Of a stretch of DNA of 6,872 nt, positions 1 to 6,753 are shown piece by piece. The notes under the pieces were generated by a model that saw nothing but the letters and a program-made list of their open reading frames with translations, made no database searches and was not told the DNA's origin. Every line of letters begins with the position of its first letter. Position 1 is the first letter of the stretch. The DNA comes from JBMSHD01 sp049416425 (lineage in GTDB: Bacteria > Pseudomonadota > Gammaproteobacteria > Francisellales > Francisellaceae). A program made the position numbers and the translations under genes. Location of the stretch: NCBI GenBank assembly GCA_049416425.1, contig JBMSHD010000107.1, positions 1-6,872 on the forward strand, given 5' to 3'.

Positions 1-180
1 GTGAAAAAAGAGTATTTTGATGAACATTTAATCAATAATTTACCAACTTGGGTTATGACTATCATAGCGATTGATGTGCTGAATAACAAACAGCAAATAT
101 GGCGATGGATGAATTGTCCAGCATTTGTCGGTATAATCAATCCATATGTCAATCTGTGGATGACCGATCGTCTTTTATGA
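1..180 (+). CDS. Partial or small hypothetical ORF overlapping the priA start
   Basis: Frame 1 is open from the first base of the window to a TGA at 178-180 (59 codons), while the other two plus-strand frames are closed by early stops (position 2 and position 18). The stop overlaps the priA start as ATGA (177-180), an arrangement typical of translationally coupled genes, and this is the main reason to believe the frame. The window begins with GTG, which could be a start codon or just an internal valine. I see no ribosome site because nothing upstream is available. The peptide is rich in Trp, Ile, Leu and Asn, has a mildly hydrophobic stretch around residues 15-27, and ends in NLWMTDRLL. I do not recognise a family. 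It may be the C-terminal end of a longer upstream gene, a small independent gene, or chance. Confidence 0.4.
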   Translation: MKKEYFDEHLINNLPTWVMTIIAIDVLNNKQQIWRWMNCPAFVGIINPYVNLWMTDRLL

Positions 181-2327
181 TTATTCGCGTGTTGGTGCCA
201 GGTCCTTTTCAGCAAGGCCTGGATTATATTTATGACCACCTCGATAACCCGCTGCATTGCCGCGTAGAGGTGCCATTAGGCAGGCGTCAGCTTATTGGTT
301 TTGTCATTGCCGTTGAACTTGTCTCTGACCAGCCCTTGTCAAAATTACGACACATTATTCGCCGCATCGACGCATTTCCTGTTTTCTCGCATCCGCTGAT
401 AAAGCTTTTGAAATGGATGGCAAACTACTATCATGCCAGCTTTTATTCGCTGTTGAAGCTGGCCGTGCCGAAATTGCTCTTGCAGCATGTCGATTCAAAA
501 GGCAGTCAGATCAACTATTACAGACTCAAAACAACAACCGGCTTGCCACCACGTATGGGCGTCAGACAGAAGCAGATTATTTCGCTTTTGACCCAACATG
601 ACGAGTTAAGCGATACGGCGCTGCGTGATCATGATATCACTCAAGCGGCACTCAAACGGCTCATTGAGCTTGACGTGGTCGAGTGTATCGCTAAATCGCG
701 GGTACCCGAAATCTGCTTTGATAAAGCCGACAAGGCTTTAATGCTCAATAAACAGCAGCGCCATGCTGTCGATGAGATAAGCAGGCATGTCGGGCATTTC
801 TATAGTTTTTTGCTGTTTGGCATCACCGGCAGCGGCAAAACAGAGGTTTATCTTCAGAGTATCGCGCCTTTGATCGAGGCAGGCAAACAGGTTTTAATCC
901 TGGTGCCGGAGATAAATCTGACGCCGCAGACCTTATCTCGATTTGAGCGACGCTTTGATGTGCCTGTGATCGCTGTGCATTCAAAATTAAGTGATCAACA
1001 GCGGCTCGATTATTGGTGTTTTTGCAAAAACAATCTCGCCAAGATCATCATTTCAACCCGAAGTGGCTTGTTTCTCGATTTTGCTGATCTTGGTATGATC
1101 ATCGTTGATGAGGAACATGATGCCTCATTCAAACAGCACAGCAATGTTTATTATCACGGGCGAGATGTTGCCATCTATAAAGCCTATGAGACTGATGTTC
1201 CGGTCGTTTTAGGCAGTGCTACTCCCTCAATTGAAAGCTATTATCATACCAGCACCGGAAAATATGCATTTTTGCAACTGGAGCATAAGGCAAAAGCGGG
1301 GGGATTATCGCCGATTCATATCATCGACATGAAAAACGAGAAGGTTGATTGTGGACTTTCTGAGACTTTAAAAGTCAAGATGGATGAGGTGCTGGCACGA
1401 AACGAGCAGGTACTTCTTTTTATCAATCGTCGTGGTTTTGCCCATGCTCTTTTTTGTGCAGATTGTGGTTGGTGCGCGCATTGTGATTCTTGCGATAAAC
1501 CCTATACACTACACTTGAAACCTCAACATTTGGCCTGCCATTTCTGTGATAAAACCAGACAGGTCTTCTTGAGCTGTCCACACTGCCATTCTGCCAATCT
1601 TAAGGATTATGGGTTTGGAACCGAGAAAATTGAGCAGTATCTCGATGTCTTATATCCGAATTTTGCCATAGTGCGTCTGGATCGAGGCGCGGTTAGCCGC
1701 AAACATGCACTTCAGGCGAAACTGGATGATATCAAGCATAAACGCGCCCAGATTATTATCGGCACACAGATGGTGGCAAAGGGGCATGACTTTTCAGACG
1801 TTACCCTGGTGGGGATCATCAATGGCGACAGTGGCTTCTACAGCCAGGATTTTCACAGTGTTGAGCGCACGGCGCAATTGATCACACAGGTGGCGGGGCG
1901 TGCGGGGCGTGCCGAGAAGTCAGGAAATATTTATCTACAGAGTTATCAGCCTGAGAATCCAATCTTGCAGGATATCATTCAACAGGATTACCAGGCTTTC
2001 TTGGAGAAATTGCTGCTAAGAAGGCAGTTATTGAATTACCCGCCATTTCGTTATCAGGCTTATATCTATGCCGTTGGTTTTAAGCTTGATCACTGTATTG
2101 CAAGGCTTAGACAGATTCAGCTGGCATTAAAGGAAACTCAACTTGAGATCAATGGTCCGATGCCGGCAATTTTTCTTAAGCAAGCGGCTAAATATCGGGC
2201 GGTGTTGATGTTGAGCTCGATGACGAGAAAGGCGTTGCATCAGGCCATCTGTCTGCTTGATTTCCGTCAGGGTGACTACAAGGATGTGCGCTTGAGTCTT
2301 GATATCGATCCGATTGAAATTAAATGA
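177..2327 (+). CDS. priA: Primosomal protein N' (PriA replication-restart helicase)
   Basis: PriA is the 3'-5' superfamily 2 DNA helicase that recognises stalled forks and D-loops and starts primosome assembly for DnaB reloading; it acts in the cytoplasm at the nucleoid. The 716-residue product matches the usual length (E. coli about 730). Visible in order: N-terminal DNA-binding domain (about 1-105), winged-helix region (about 125-175), Walker A GITGSGKT (215-222), DEEH box (311-314), LGSATPS (345-351), INRRGF (416-421), an eight-cysteine double zinc site (C427, C430, C436, C439, C454, C457, C467, C470), TQMVAKGHDF (530-539) and QVAGRAGR (571-578), closing with the family-typical LDIDPIE. 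An extra cysteine, C433, sits inside the zinc cluster. The frame is open back to an ATG at 99, but the family begins at the MIIRVLVPGPF sequence, so I chose 177. No strong Shine-Dalgarno precedes it; coupling through the ATGA overlap with the preceding frame would explain that. The identification is secure. Confidence 0.97.
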   Translation: MIIRVLVPGPFQQGLDYIYDHLDNPLHCRVEVPLGRRQLIGFVIAVELVSDQPLSKLRHIIRRIDAFPVFSHPLIKLLKWMANYYHASFYSLLKLAVPKLLLQHVDSKGSQINYYRLKTTTGLPPRMGVRQKQIISLLTQHDELSDTALRDHDITQAALKRLIELDVVECIAKSRVPEICFDKADKALMLNKQQRHAVDEISRHVGHFYSFLLFGITGSGKTEVYLQSIAPLIEAGKQVLILVPEINLTPQTLSRFERRFDVPVIAVHSKLSDQQRLDYWCFCKNNLAKIIISTRSGLFLDFADLGMIIVDEEHDASFKQHSNVYYHGRDVAIYKAYETDVPVVLGSATPSIESYYHTSTGKYAFLQLEHKAKAGGLSPIHIIDMKNEKVDCGLSETLKVKMDEVLARNEQVLLFINRRGFAHALFCADCGWCAHCDSCDKPYTLHLKPQHLACHFCDKTRQVFLSCPHCHSANLKDYGFGTEKIEQYLDVLYPNFAIVRLDRGAVSRKHALQAKLDDIKHKRAQIIIGTQMVAKGHDFSDVTLVGIINGDSGFYSQDFHSVERTAQLITQVAGRAGRAEKSGNIYLQSYQPENPILQDIIQQDYQAFLEKLLLRRQLLNYPPFRYQAYIYAVGFKLDHCIARLRQIQLALKETQLEINGPMPAIFLKQAAKYRAVLMLSSMTRKALHQAICLLDFRQGDYKDVRLSLDIDPIEIK

Positions 2328-2328
2328 A

Positions 2329-3702
2329 TTACAGTCTGTTAAGACCGTTTAGCGCCGCCACGCGATAGGCTTCTGCCATGGTTGGATAGTTAAAGGTGGT
2401 GTTGACAAAATACATGAGGGTGTTGGCCTTGCCCTTTTGCGACATGATGGCCTGACCGATGTGAATGATCTCGGAGGCCTGATTACCAAAACAGTGAATG
2501 CCCAGAATTTTCAGGCTTTCACGATGAAAAATAATCTTGAGCATGCCGACGGTTTTGCCCGCAATCTGAGCCCTGGCCAGATCCTTAAAGAAAGAATGCC
2601 CGATCTCGTAGGGGATTTTCTCTTCGGTTAATTCCTGCTCGGTTTTGCCTACCGAACTTATCTCAGGCAAGGTATAGATGCCGGTGGGAATGTCTTTAAT
2701 CAAATGCGTGTCGCATTTGCCATGGACGATATGAGTAGCGGCAAATCGTCCCTGATCGAAGGCGGCAGAGGCTAAAGAAGGATAGCCAACGACATCACCG
2801 ACGGCATAGATATGGGGATGCTTCGGCGTCTGGTAATTCTCATTGACCTCAATCGAGCCGCGGGAATTGGTTTCAATGCTGATATTGTCGAGTCCCAGCC
2901 TGTCCGAGTTTCCCGTTCTGCCCTGGGCAAAAAGAAGATAGTCGGATTTGATGATCTTGTTCGATTTAAGCTTCAGAACAATCTCATGTTCATTGGCAAT
3001 AATTGATTCGTAAGCCTCGTTGTGTCTGACTCGGATACCCTGTTCGCGGAAGTGATAACTCAAGGCATCGATGATTTCATTATCAAGAAAGCTCAGAAGC
3101 CGTTCGCGGTTGTTGATGAGATTGACGCGAATTTTTAAGCTGCGAAAAATGGAGGCATACTCACAGCCGATCACGCCGGCACCATAGATGGTGATCGATT
3201 TTGGATTATCTTTCAGCGCCAATACGCTGTCGCTGTCAAGAATTCGGGGGTGGGAGAAATCGATATCTGTCGGGTGATAAGGGCGTGAACCTGTGGCGAT
3301 GACAAAATATTTGGCGCTGTAGGTTTCATTGTAGCTCTCATGAATGTTTTCATTATGAATGCTGATGGTATGCTCATCGATAAAACTGGCGTGACCGAAG
3401 AAGCAGTCAATGTCATTTCGATGATAGAATCCGGTTTTGAGATTGACTTGTTTATCGATGACGCCAGCGGCACTTTCCAGCATCTCAGGATAGCCATAGT
3501 CGTGGTATTTTTCATGAAAGGCGAAGTGTGAGACGGCGTGTCTTAAGGCCTTGCTGGGAATGGTGCCGTTGTGAGTGCAATTGCCGCCAATATGGCCATT
3601 TTCAACAATGGCAACGCGAAGGTCTTCTTTAGCGGCCTTAAGTGCGGCACCTTCACCGCCGGGGCCTGAGCCGACAACAATAACATCATAATCAAACTGC
3701 AT
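2329..3702 (-). CDS. sthA: Soluble pyridine nucleotide transhydrogenase (SthA/UdhA)
   Basis: This cytoplasmic FAD enzyme moves hydride between NADPH and NAD+, letting the cell burn off excess NADPH. The 457-residue product is close to the usual 464-466. It shows the FAD-binding GSGPGGEG (11-18), the SthA signature CTHNGTIPSKALRH (42-55), ATGSRP (136-141), the NAD(P)-binding GAGVIGCEYA (174-183), the second FAD contact YAVGDVVG (299-306) and the dimer-interface ending NYPTMAEAYR (438-447). It belongs to the dihydrolipoamide dehydrogenase/glutathione reductase superfamily. The redox-disulfide partner cysteine is Thr47, and the His-Pro pair of the dehydrogenases is Tyr-Pro at the C-terminus, which together separate SthA from Lpd and Gor. 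The start at 3702 fits the family N-terminus; the upstream Shine-Dalgarno is poor. The gene converges on priA with one base between stops and lies 102 bases downstream of the PLP-enzyme gene. Confidence 0.97.
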   Translation of the reverse strand: MQFDYDVIVVGSGPGGEGAALKAAKEDLRVAIVENGHIGGNCTHNGTIPSKALRHAVSHFAFHEKYHDYGYPEMLESAAGVIDKQVNLKTGFYHRNDIDCFFGHASFIDEHTISIHNENIHESYNETYSAKYFVIATGSRPYHPTDIDFSHPRILDSDSVLALKDNPKSITIYGAGVIGCEYASIFRSLKIRVNLINNRERLLSFLDNEIIDALSYHFREQGIRVRHNEAYESIIANEHEIVLKLKSNKIIKSDYLLFAQGRTGNSDRLGLDNISIETNSRGSIEVNENYQTPKHPHIYAVGDVVGYPSLASAAFDQGRFAATHIVHGKCDTHLIKDIPTGIYTLPEISSVGKTEQELTEEKIPYEIGHSFFKDLARAQIAGKTVGMLKIIFHRESLKILGIHCFGNQASEIIHIGQAIMSQKGKANTLMYFVNTTFNYPTMAEAYRVAALNGLNRL

Positions 3703-3739
3703 GGGTATAGGGACATCTTTAACGATCTACTTTGCCCGA

Positions 3740-3748
3740 ATTGTAGCA
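3740..3748 (-). promoter_or_regulatory. Candidate extended -10 promoter for sthA
   Basis: On the minus strand the bases read TGC followed by TACAAT, that is a TGn extension plus a -10 hexamer matching TATAAT at five of six positions. Transcription would start near 3733, giving a leader of about 30 bases before the sthA ATG at 3702. The -35 region at a 17-base spacing (TGGTCG) matches TTGACA at only three positions, which is tolerable for an extended -10 promoter. It lies in the 102-base gap after the PLP-enzyme gene, where I see no terminator, so sthA could be read from this promoter, from upstream, or both. Confidence 0.35.
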
Positions 3749-3804
3749 TAGATTTATAGAGACGACCATTGGGCGTGAGCAAAGAGGGCGTCTTAATCAC
3801 AAGC

Positions 3805-5202
3805 CTAGATTAGCAGCCCAGATGTGTTTTTGCTTTTTTGTGCGTCTTGTGCATAAGCAATGGCCTGATCCAGATCATCGATGATATCACCATAGTATTC
3901 ACCACCGATGCTAAGACGAATGAGATTGGTAGGGATGTGAGCCAGAGTCCGTCCCTCTTCTCCCTGCTGTTGATGTGTTGAGATCGCAGGGATTGTGGCG
4001 ACACTTTTGATGCGTCCAAGATCGGTGGCTCTGAAGATGAGGCTTAGTCGATCCAGCAGCTTCGCCGCCGTATCGTCATCTCCTTTTATGCTAAAGGAGA
4101 CAAGATTACCATAGCGATGAAGTGGACGATGATCGTCGCTGTATTTTTGAGCGTCAACCAGCTGAAATAAGTCTTTGGCCAGAGCATGTTGAGGATGACT
4201 GGTGAGACCTGGATATAGGACTTTATCGATGGCAGGATGCGATTGAAGATATTGGGCGACTTTCATCGTTGAATGGGACAGTTGATCGACTCGAGCCCTT
4301 AAGGTGCGTAATTCCGTCAATATCTGAAAAGCCTGCATCGGCGATAAGCAAGCGCCGTTATCTCTTCCTGGTAGAAGTTTGAGATAGGTGGCAAAATCTT
4401 TTTTCACGGTATTATCGAGATAATGGGCGTTAAGATTTTCTCTGGCGATGACAACACCTCCGATTGACACGCCAGAGGCGGTGATGATTTTAGACAGAGA
4501 GTGAATAACGATATCCGCTCCCAGACTCAATGGTCTTATGAGGGCGGGGCTGGCCAGCGTTGCATCGACAACAAGCGGAATATGATATTTATGAGAAAGG
4601 CTTGCCAGTGCTTTGATATCACAAAGACTCAAGCTGGGATTGGAGGGAACTTCAATATAGATAAAGCGGGTGTTATCATCGATCTGGTTTTCCCACTGTT
4701 CGATGTCGCCATCGGCATCGACAAATCGAACCTGACGGTTTTTCTCATGTTGACGCACGCTAAACTGTTGAAAACTGCCGCCGTAAATCTGGCTGGATGA
4801 GATAAAATTGCCATCATGAGTATCGGCCAGAAGTGCATCTGCCACCATCATAATAGCGGCCATGCCGGAGGAGGTGACACAAGCGTTAGCATCAAAGGGG
4901 CATTGATAACTCTCAAGTAGGCTTAAGGTCTGTTCAAGATAATAAAGCGAGGGATTGTGAATGCGAGTATAGACCCAACCTGGAATTTCATAGGCAAGAG
5001 CGTGTTTTAACTCGTCACTGTCTCTAAAGGCCTGAGCCGGTGTCATATAGACCGGCTCGATGATGGAGCCTTGATTTTTAAGCGCTTCGTCCAGATCATA
5101 AATGCCATGAACGGCGATGGTGTCAAACGATTTTTGTTTGATAGCTATCCTTCTTTGCTGATGTTTTTGCTGTATCTGAGCGGCCTGCTTGATATAATCC
5201 AT
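3805..5202 (-). CDS. Cys/Met metabolism PLP-dependent enzyme, O-acetylhomoserine sulfhydrylase-like
   Basis: This 465-residue protein belongs to the fold-type I PLP family that includes cystathionine gamma-synthase, methionine gamma-lyase and O-acetylhomoserine sulfhydrylase. Visible elements: the phosphate-contacting YTR near the N-terminus (Y78, R80, in YTRIHNPS), SSGMAAI (111-117), the cofactor-stacking tyrosine in YGGS (Y140), EVPSNP (184-189), the pyridine-nitrogen aspartate D213 in VVDAT, the Schiff-base lysine K238 in HSLSK, YPGLTSHPQHALAK (330-343) and the carboxylate-binding R429 in IRLSIGGE. All main catalytic positions are present, so it is probably active. It is longer than the roughly 390-430 residue relatives because of an N-terminal extension and an insertion of about 15 residues near 345-362. 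The usual glycine-rich GHSD-type sequence after the lysine is replaced by ITASGVSIGG. The reaction (sulfhydrylation, elimination or synthase) cannot be read from sequence. The start is set by a good ribosome site 9 bases upstream. The beta-barrel gene ends 29 bases before this start on the same strand. Confidence 0.88.
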   Translation of the reverse strand: MDYIKQAAQIQQKHQQRRIAIKQKSFDTIAVHGIYDLDEALKNQGSIIEPVYMTPAQAFRDSDELKHALAYEIPGWVYTRIHNPSLYYLEQTLSLLESYQCPFDANACVTSSGMAAIMMVADALLADTHDGNFISSSQIYGGSFQQFSVRQHEKNRQVRFVDADGDIEQWENQIDDNTRFIYIEVPSNPSLSLCDIKALASLSHKYHIPLVVDATLASPALIRPLSLGADIVIHSLSKIITASGVSIGGVVIARENLNAHYLDNTVKKDFATYLKLLPGRDNGACLSPMQAFQILTELRTLRARVDQLSHSTMKVAQYLQSHPAIDKVLYPGLTSHPQHALAKDLFQLVDAQKYSDDHRPLHRYGNLVSFSIKGDDDTAAKLLDRLSLIFRATDLGRIKSVATIPAISTHQQQGEEGRTLAHIPTNLIRLSIGGEYYGDIIDDLDQAIAYAQDAQKSKNTSGLLI

Positions 5203-5211
5203 AGGTGATGT

Positions 5212-5217
5212 CTCCTT
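5212..5217 (-). promoter_or_regulatory. Strong Shine-Dalgarno for the PLP enzyme
   Basis: The minus strand reads AAGGAG here, nine bases before the ATG at 5202. This is the clearest ribosome-binding site I found in the window. It fixes the start of the PLP-enzyme gene and indicates that translation starts independently of the upstream barrel gene despite the short 29-base gap. Confidence 0.7.
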
Positions 5218-5231
5218 ATGCAGATAAAGGT

Positions 5232-5876
5232 TTATATGGGAAGGTGGTAGGTAATTGTGGCGTAGAGCGCCGCTGTGCTGGCGACATCGAACTGATTGGC
5301 GCTGACAGCGCTTTCTGAGCCAATGTTGTGGCTGTTGCCAAACACATAGGAAAAGGCGCCGCCGACGTTGACGCCGTTATCAAAGGCATAAGCGATTTCA
5401 AAAGTCGCCTGTGGCAGAATTTCCCAGTTGTCATCATCCGTCGGGGTGTAATAACTTGAGGTGTCGACAAATTGACGAATATAGCTCATGCCTGCTTTGG
5501 CACTTACGATAAGACCATTGTTAAAATAATATTTTGCCGTCGCCAGCATCGGTGTTTGCCATTGATTTAAGCTGTAGTGGCTGCCATCGATATTGATCTC
5601 GCTGATCTTATAGCCATATGAATAGCCACTTTCAACGCCAAGACTGAGATGAGAGGAGATGGCAAAATCGTAACCGACGATAAGACCAAAAAGTCCGCCA
5701 CCTTGATCAGTAGGGCTATCGCTGGCAAGATTCGATGTTTCAAATTGGGGGGCGGTGATGAGTCCAAGTTGCCCGCCAATTTCAAAGCCATTTTCTGCCT
5801 TGGCGCTATAGCCGCTTTGCGTGCCAGCCAGTATTGTTGTTATGAGCAGAACGAGTTTGGAGTATCTGTGGTGCAT
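5232..5876 (-). CDS. Small outer-membrane beta-barrel protein, exported
   Basis: The product from the second methionine is 214 residues: a signal peptide with basic n-region (HHRYSK), hydrophobic core LVLLITTILAG (residues 8-18) and a likely cleavage after AKA at residue 27, leaving about 187 residues. The mature part alternates polar and hydrophobic/aromatic residues in short strands separated by Asp/Asn/Ser/Gly-rich turns, for example GYDFAISSHLSLGVESGYSYGY, AKYYFNNGLIVSAKAGMSY and FEIAYAFDNGVNVGGAFSYVFG. This is the pattern of an eight-strand OmpA/OmpW-type or 'outer membrane beta-barrel domain' protein. It ends in TYHLPI, not in the classic terminal Phe. The same frame has an earlier ATG at 5912, adding 12 residues; neither start has a good Shine-Dalgarno, and I chose the later one because it gives a compact signal peptide. 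The role (adhesion, porin, structural) is unknown. It lies 29 bases upstream of the PLP enzyme and may share its transcript. Confidence 0.8.
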   Translation of the reverse strand: MHHRYSKLVLLITTILAGTQSGYSAKAENGFEIGGQLGLITAPQFETSNLASDSPTDQGGGLFGLIVGYDFAISSHLSLGVESGYSYGYKISEINIDGSHYSLNQWQTPMLATAKYYFNNGLIVSAKAGMSYIRQFVDTSSYYTPTDDDNWEILPQATFEIAYAFDNGVNVGGAFSYVFGNSHNIGSESAVSANQFDVASTAALYATITYHLPI

Positions 5877-5984
5877 GATCCATCGCTTTTCTATTAATCC
5901 CTGGTGATTCATTCTACGTTATTTTTAGGGCATTTGCATGGGGTGCTATGATTTTTTATCTTAATTAATAACGTTCCAAATGCA

Positions 5985-6258
5985 GCTTGATATAGCGCTC
6001 AATGTTTTGAGGCAGCACCAGTCGCTGCGAGACATGGAGAGCGGAACGCGAGGTCGAGTAGACCCGGGTAGTCTTGCGCTGTAAACAGCAAGCGACGTGC
6101 CGTAGGCGCCAGAGCGAAGTCTGTGAAACAGCTTGTACCCAAGGCGTAGAGTAGAATCGGAGACAGTTGCCTGCTCGGAATGAACGCAGTGAATTTGTGA
6201 AGGTATGCTGGCGAGGCGGACGTCCCGGGCAAAATTTATGCCGCCGAGGATAGCCGAT
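5985..6258. repeat. GC-rich, palindrome-dotted intergenic block; candidate dispersed repeat or structured RNA
   Basis: This is most of the gene-free stretch between the barrel gene and the hypothetical gene. Its GC content is 55% by my count (133 of 240 bases in 6001-6240), against about 43% in the adjoining gene (26 of 60 in 6301-6360). It contains ACCCGGGT (6062-6069), a second CCCGGG (6224-6229), a GCTGT/ACAGC hairpin with a two-base loop (6078-6089), and GGCGG/CCGCC (6215-6219 with 6241-6245). Two overlapping minus-strand frames are open across it (5965-6282, 105 codons; 5999-6232, 77 codons), but the peptides are Arg/Ser-rich with no recognisable domain, and I saw no good ribosome site, so I do not call a gene. 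I found no matching terminal inverted repeats. The boundaries are approximate, and membership of a repeat family is an inference. Confidence 0.4.
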
Positions 6259-6260
6259 TC

Positions 6261-6286
6261 GATTTTGTATATGGATATACAAAATC
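6261..6286. repeat. 26-base near-perfect AT-rich palindrome
   Basis: Two 12-base arms (GATTTTGTATAT and its exact reverse complement) flank a central GG. It starts two bases after the hypothetical gene's stop on the minus strand and marks the edge of the GC-rich block. As RNA it could form a long hairpin, which might act as a 3' end stabiliser or a weak terminator, but the stem is AT-rich and no U-run follows on either strand, so a classical intrinsic terminator is unlikely. It could equally be a protein-binding site or the end of an inserted element. Confidence 0.7.
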
Positions 6287-6288
6287 TA

Positions 6289-6729
6289 TTATGAGGCCCG
6301 AGGCACCCAGGCTTTTAAGATACAGACCAGCTCATCAAAGTGCCAGGAAATCTGTTTATAGACCCTTGCCAAAGAGGAGCGTAATTTGGCATGACAGATA
6401 GACAAATGCTCACTGGCTGAGATACCGATATCACAATAATAATGTTCTGACAGTCCTGCTTTTACTGCCCGCTTAGGATACATGCCTGCATAGATCAGCG
6501 CGTGATCGAGCACGATCTCCAGACGTTTGATATTCATGTCATTGACAGCGGATAAAAGCTCTTGGGCAAAGACAAACTCTTTAAGCTGATGGTTTTTGAT
6601 GTTGCGTAGCAGAGCGTAGACGACAAATGATTGAAGATCCTGATCAAGAAAGATCCCTGCATTTTTTTCGCCTTCGGTGACCAGGTGATAGATGGCCGAA
6701 ATTGCGGTTTTTTCCGTAATCAACTGCAT
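6289..6729 (-). CDS. Conserved hypothetical protein, possibly C-terminally shortened
   Basis: This encodes a 146-residue soluble, largely helical protein with no signal peptide or membrane segment. The segment ALIYAGMYP (residues 77-85) followed by YY.D.G..A...LS (97-108) recalls, from memory, an uncharacterised gammaproteobacterial family whose members read roughly 'ALL.AGLFPE.A...YY...G..AY..LS' and run to around 200 residues; no function is known to me. If so, this copy lacks a C-terminal segment, ending in the odd AWVPRAS just before the stop. An in-frame ATG at 6753 would add eight residues (MDRKQRQP). I prefer 6729 because AGAGG lies six bases before it, and because a possible -10 hexamer TATACT (minus strand, 6765-6770) would leave only about five leader bases for the earlier start. 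No proper -35 accompanies that hexamer. The gene is separate from the barrel gene by over 400 bases. Confidence 0.65.
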   Translation of the reverse strand: MQLITEKTAISAIYHLVTEGEKNAGIFLDQDLQSFVVYALLRNIKNHQLKEFVFAQELLSAVNDMNIKRLEIVLDHALIYAGMYPKRAVKAGLSEHYYCDIGISASEHLSICHAKLRSSLARVYKQISWHFDELVCILKAWVPRAS

Positions 6730-6753
6730 TGGCTGCCTCTGTTTTCTATCCAT

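Noticed and set aside
99..176. Start of priA at the earlier in-frame ATG
   Set aside because: The extra 26 residues have no counterpart in PriA, overlap the upstream open frame, and the family N-terminus begins at 177.
1889..1914. Tandem GCGGGGCGT direct repeat
   Set aside because: It encodes the AGRAGR part of PriA helicase motif VI, so protein constraint explains it.
2332..2345. GTCT/AGAC hairpin at the priA-sthA junction as a bidirectional terminator
   Set aside because: The stem is only four base pairs and has no T-run on either side.
5942..5981. Sigma-70-like promoter for the barrel gene (TTGGAA with AAAAAT 17 bases downstream on the minus strand)
   Set aside because: Only four of six matches in each hexamer in an AT-rich stretch; too weak to annotate.
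5916..5983. Inverted 8-mer ACGTTATT/AATAACGT and 7-mer GCATTTG/CAAATGC upstream of the barrel gene
   Set aside because: The two pairs are crossed, not nested, so they do not make a simple hairpin, and short AT-rich matches of this kind are expected by chance.
5965..6282. 105-codon minus-strand open frame through the GC-rich block, and a 77-codon frame overlapping it
   Set aside because: No ribosome site, no recognisable domain, Arg/Ser/Tyr/Cys-heavy composition, and two frames open over the same DNA. The base composition of the block explains the lack of stops better than coding does.
6261..6286. LexA box, chromosomal dif site or intrinsic terminator
   Set aside because: The half-sites TTGT and ACAA are ten bases apart instead of the eight in CTGT-N8-ACAG, it lies downstream of a gene, it does not match the dif consensus, and no U-tract follows an AT-rich stem.
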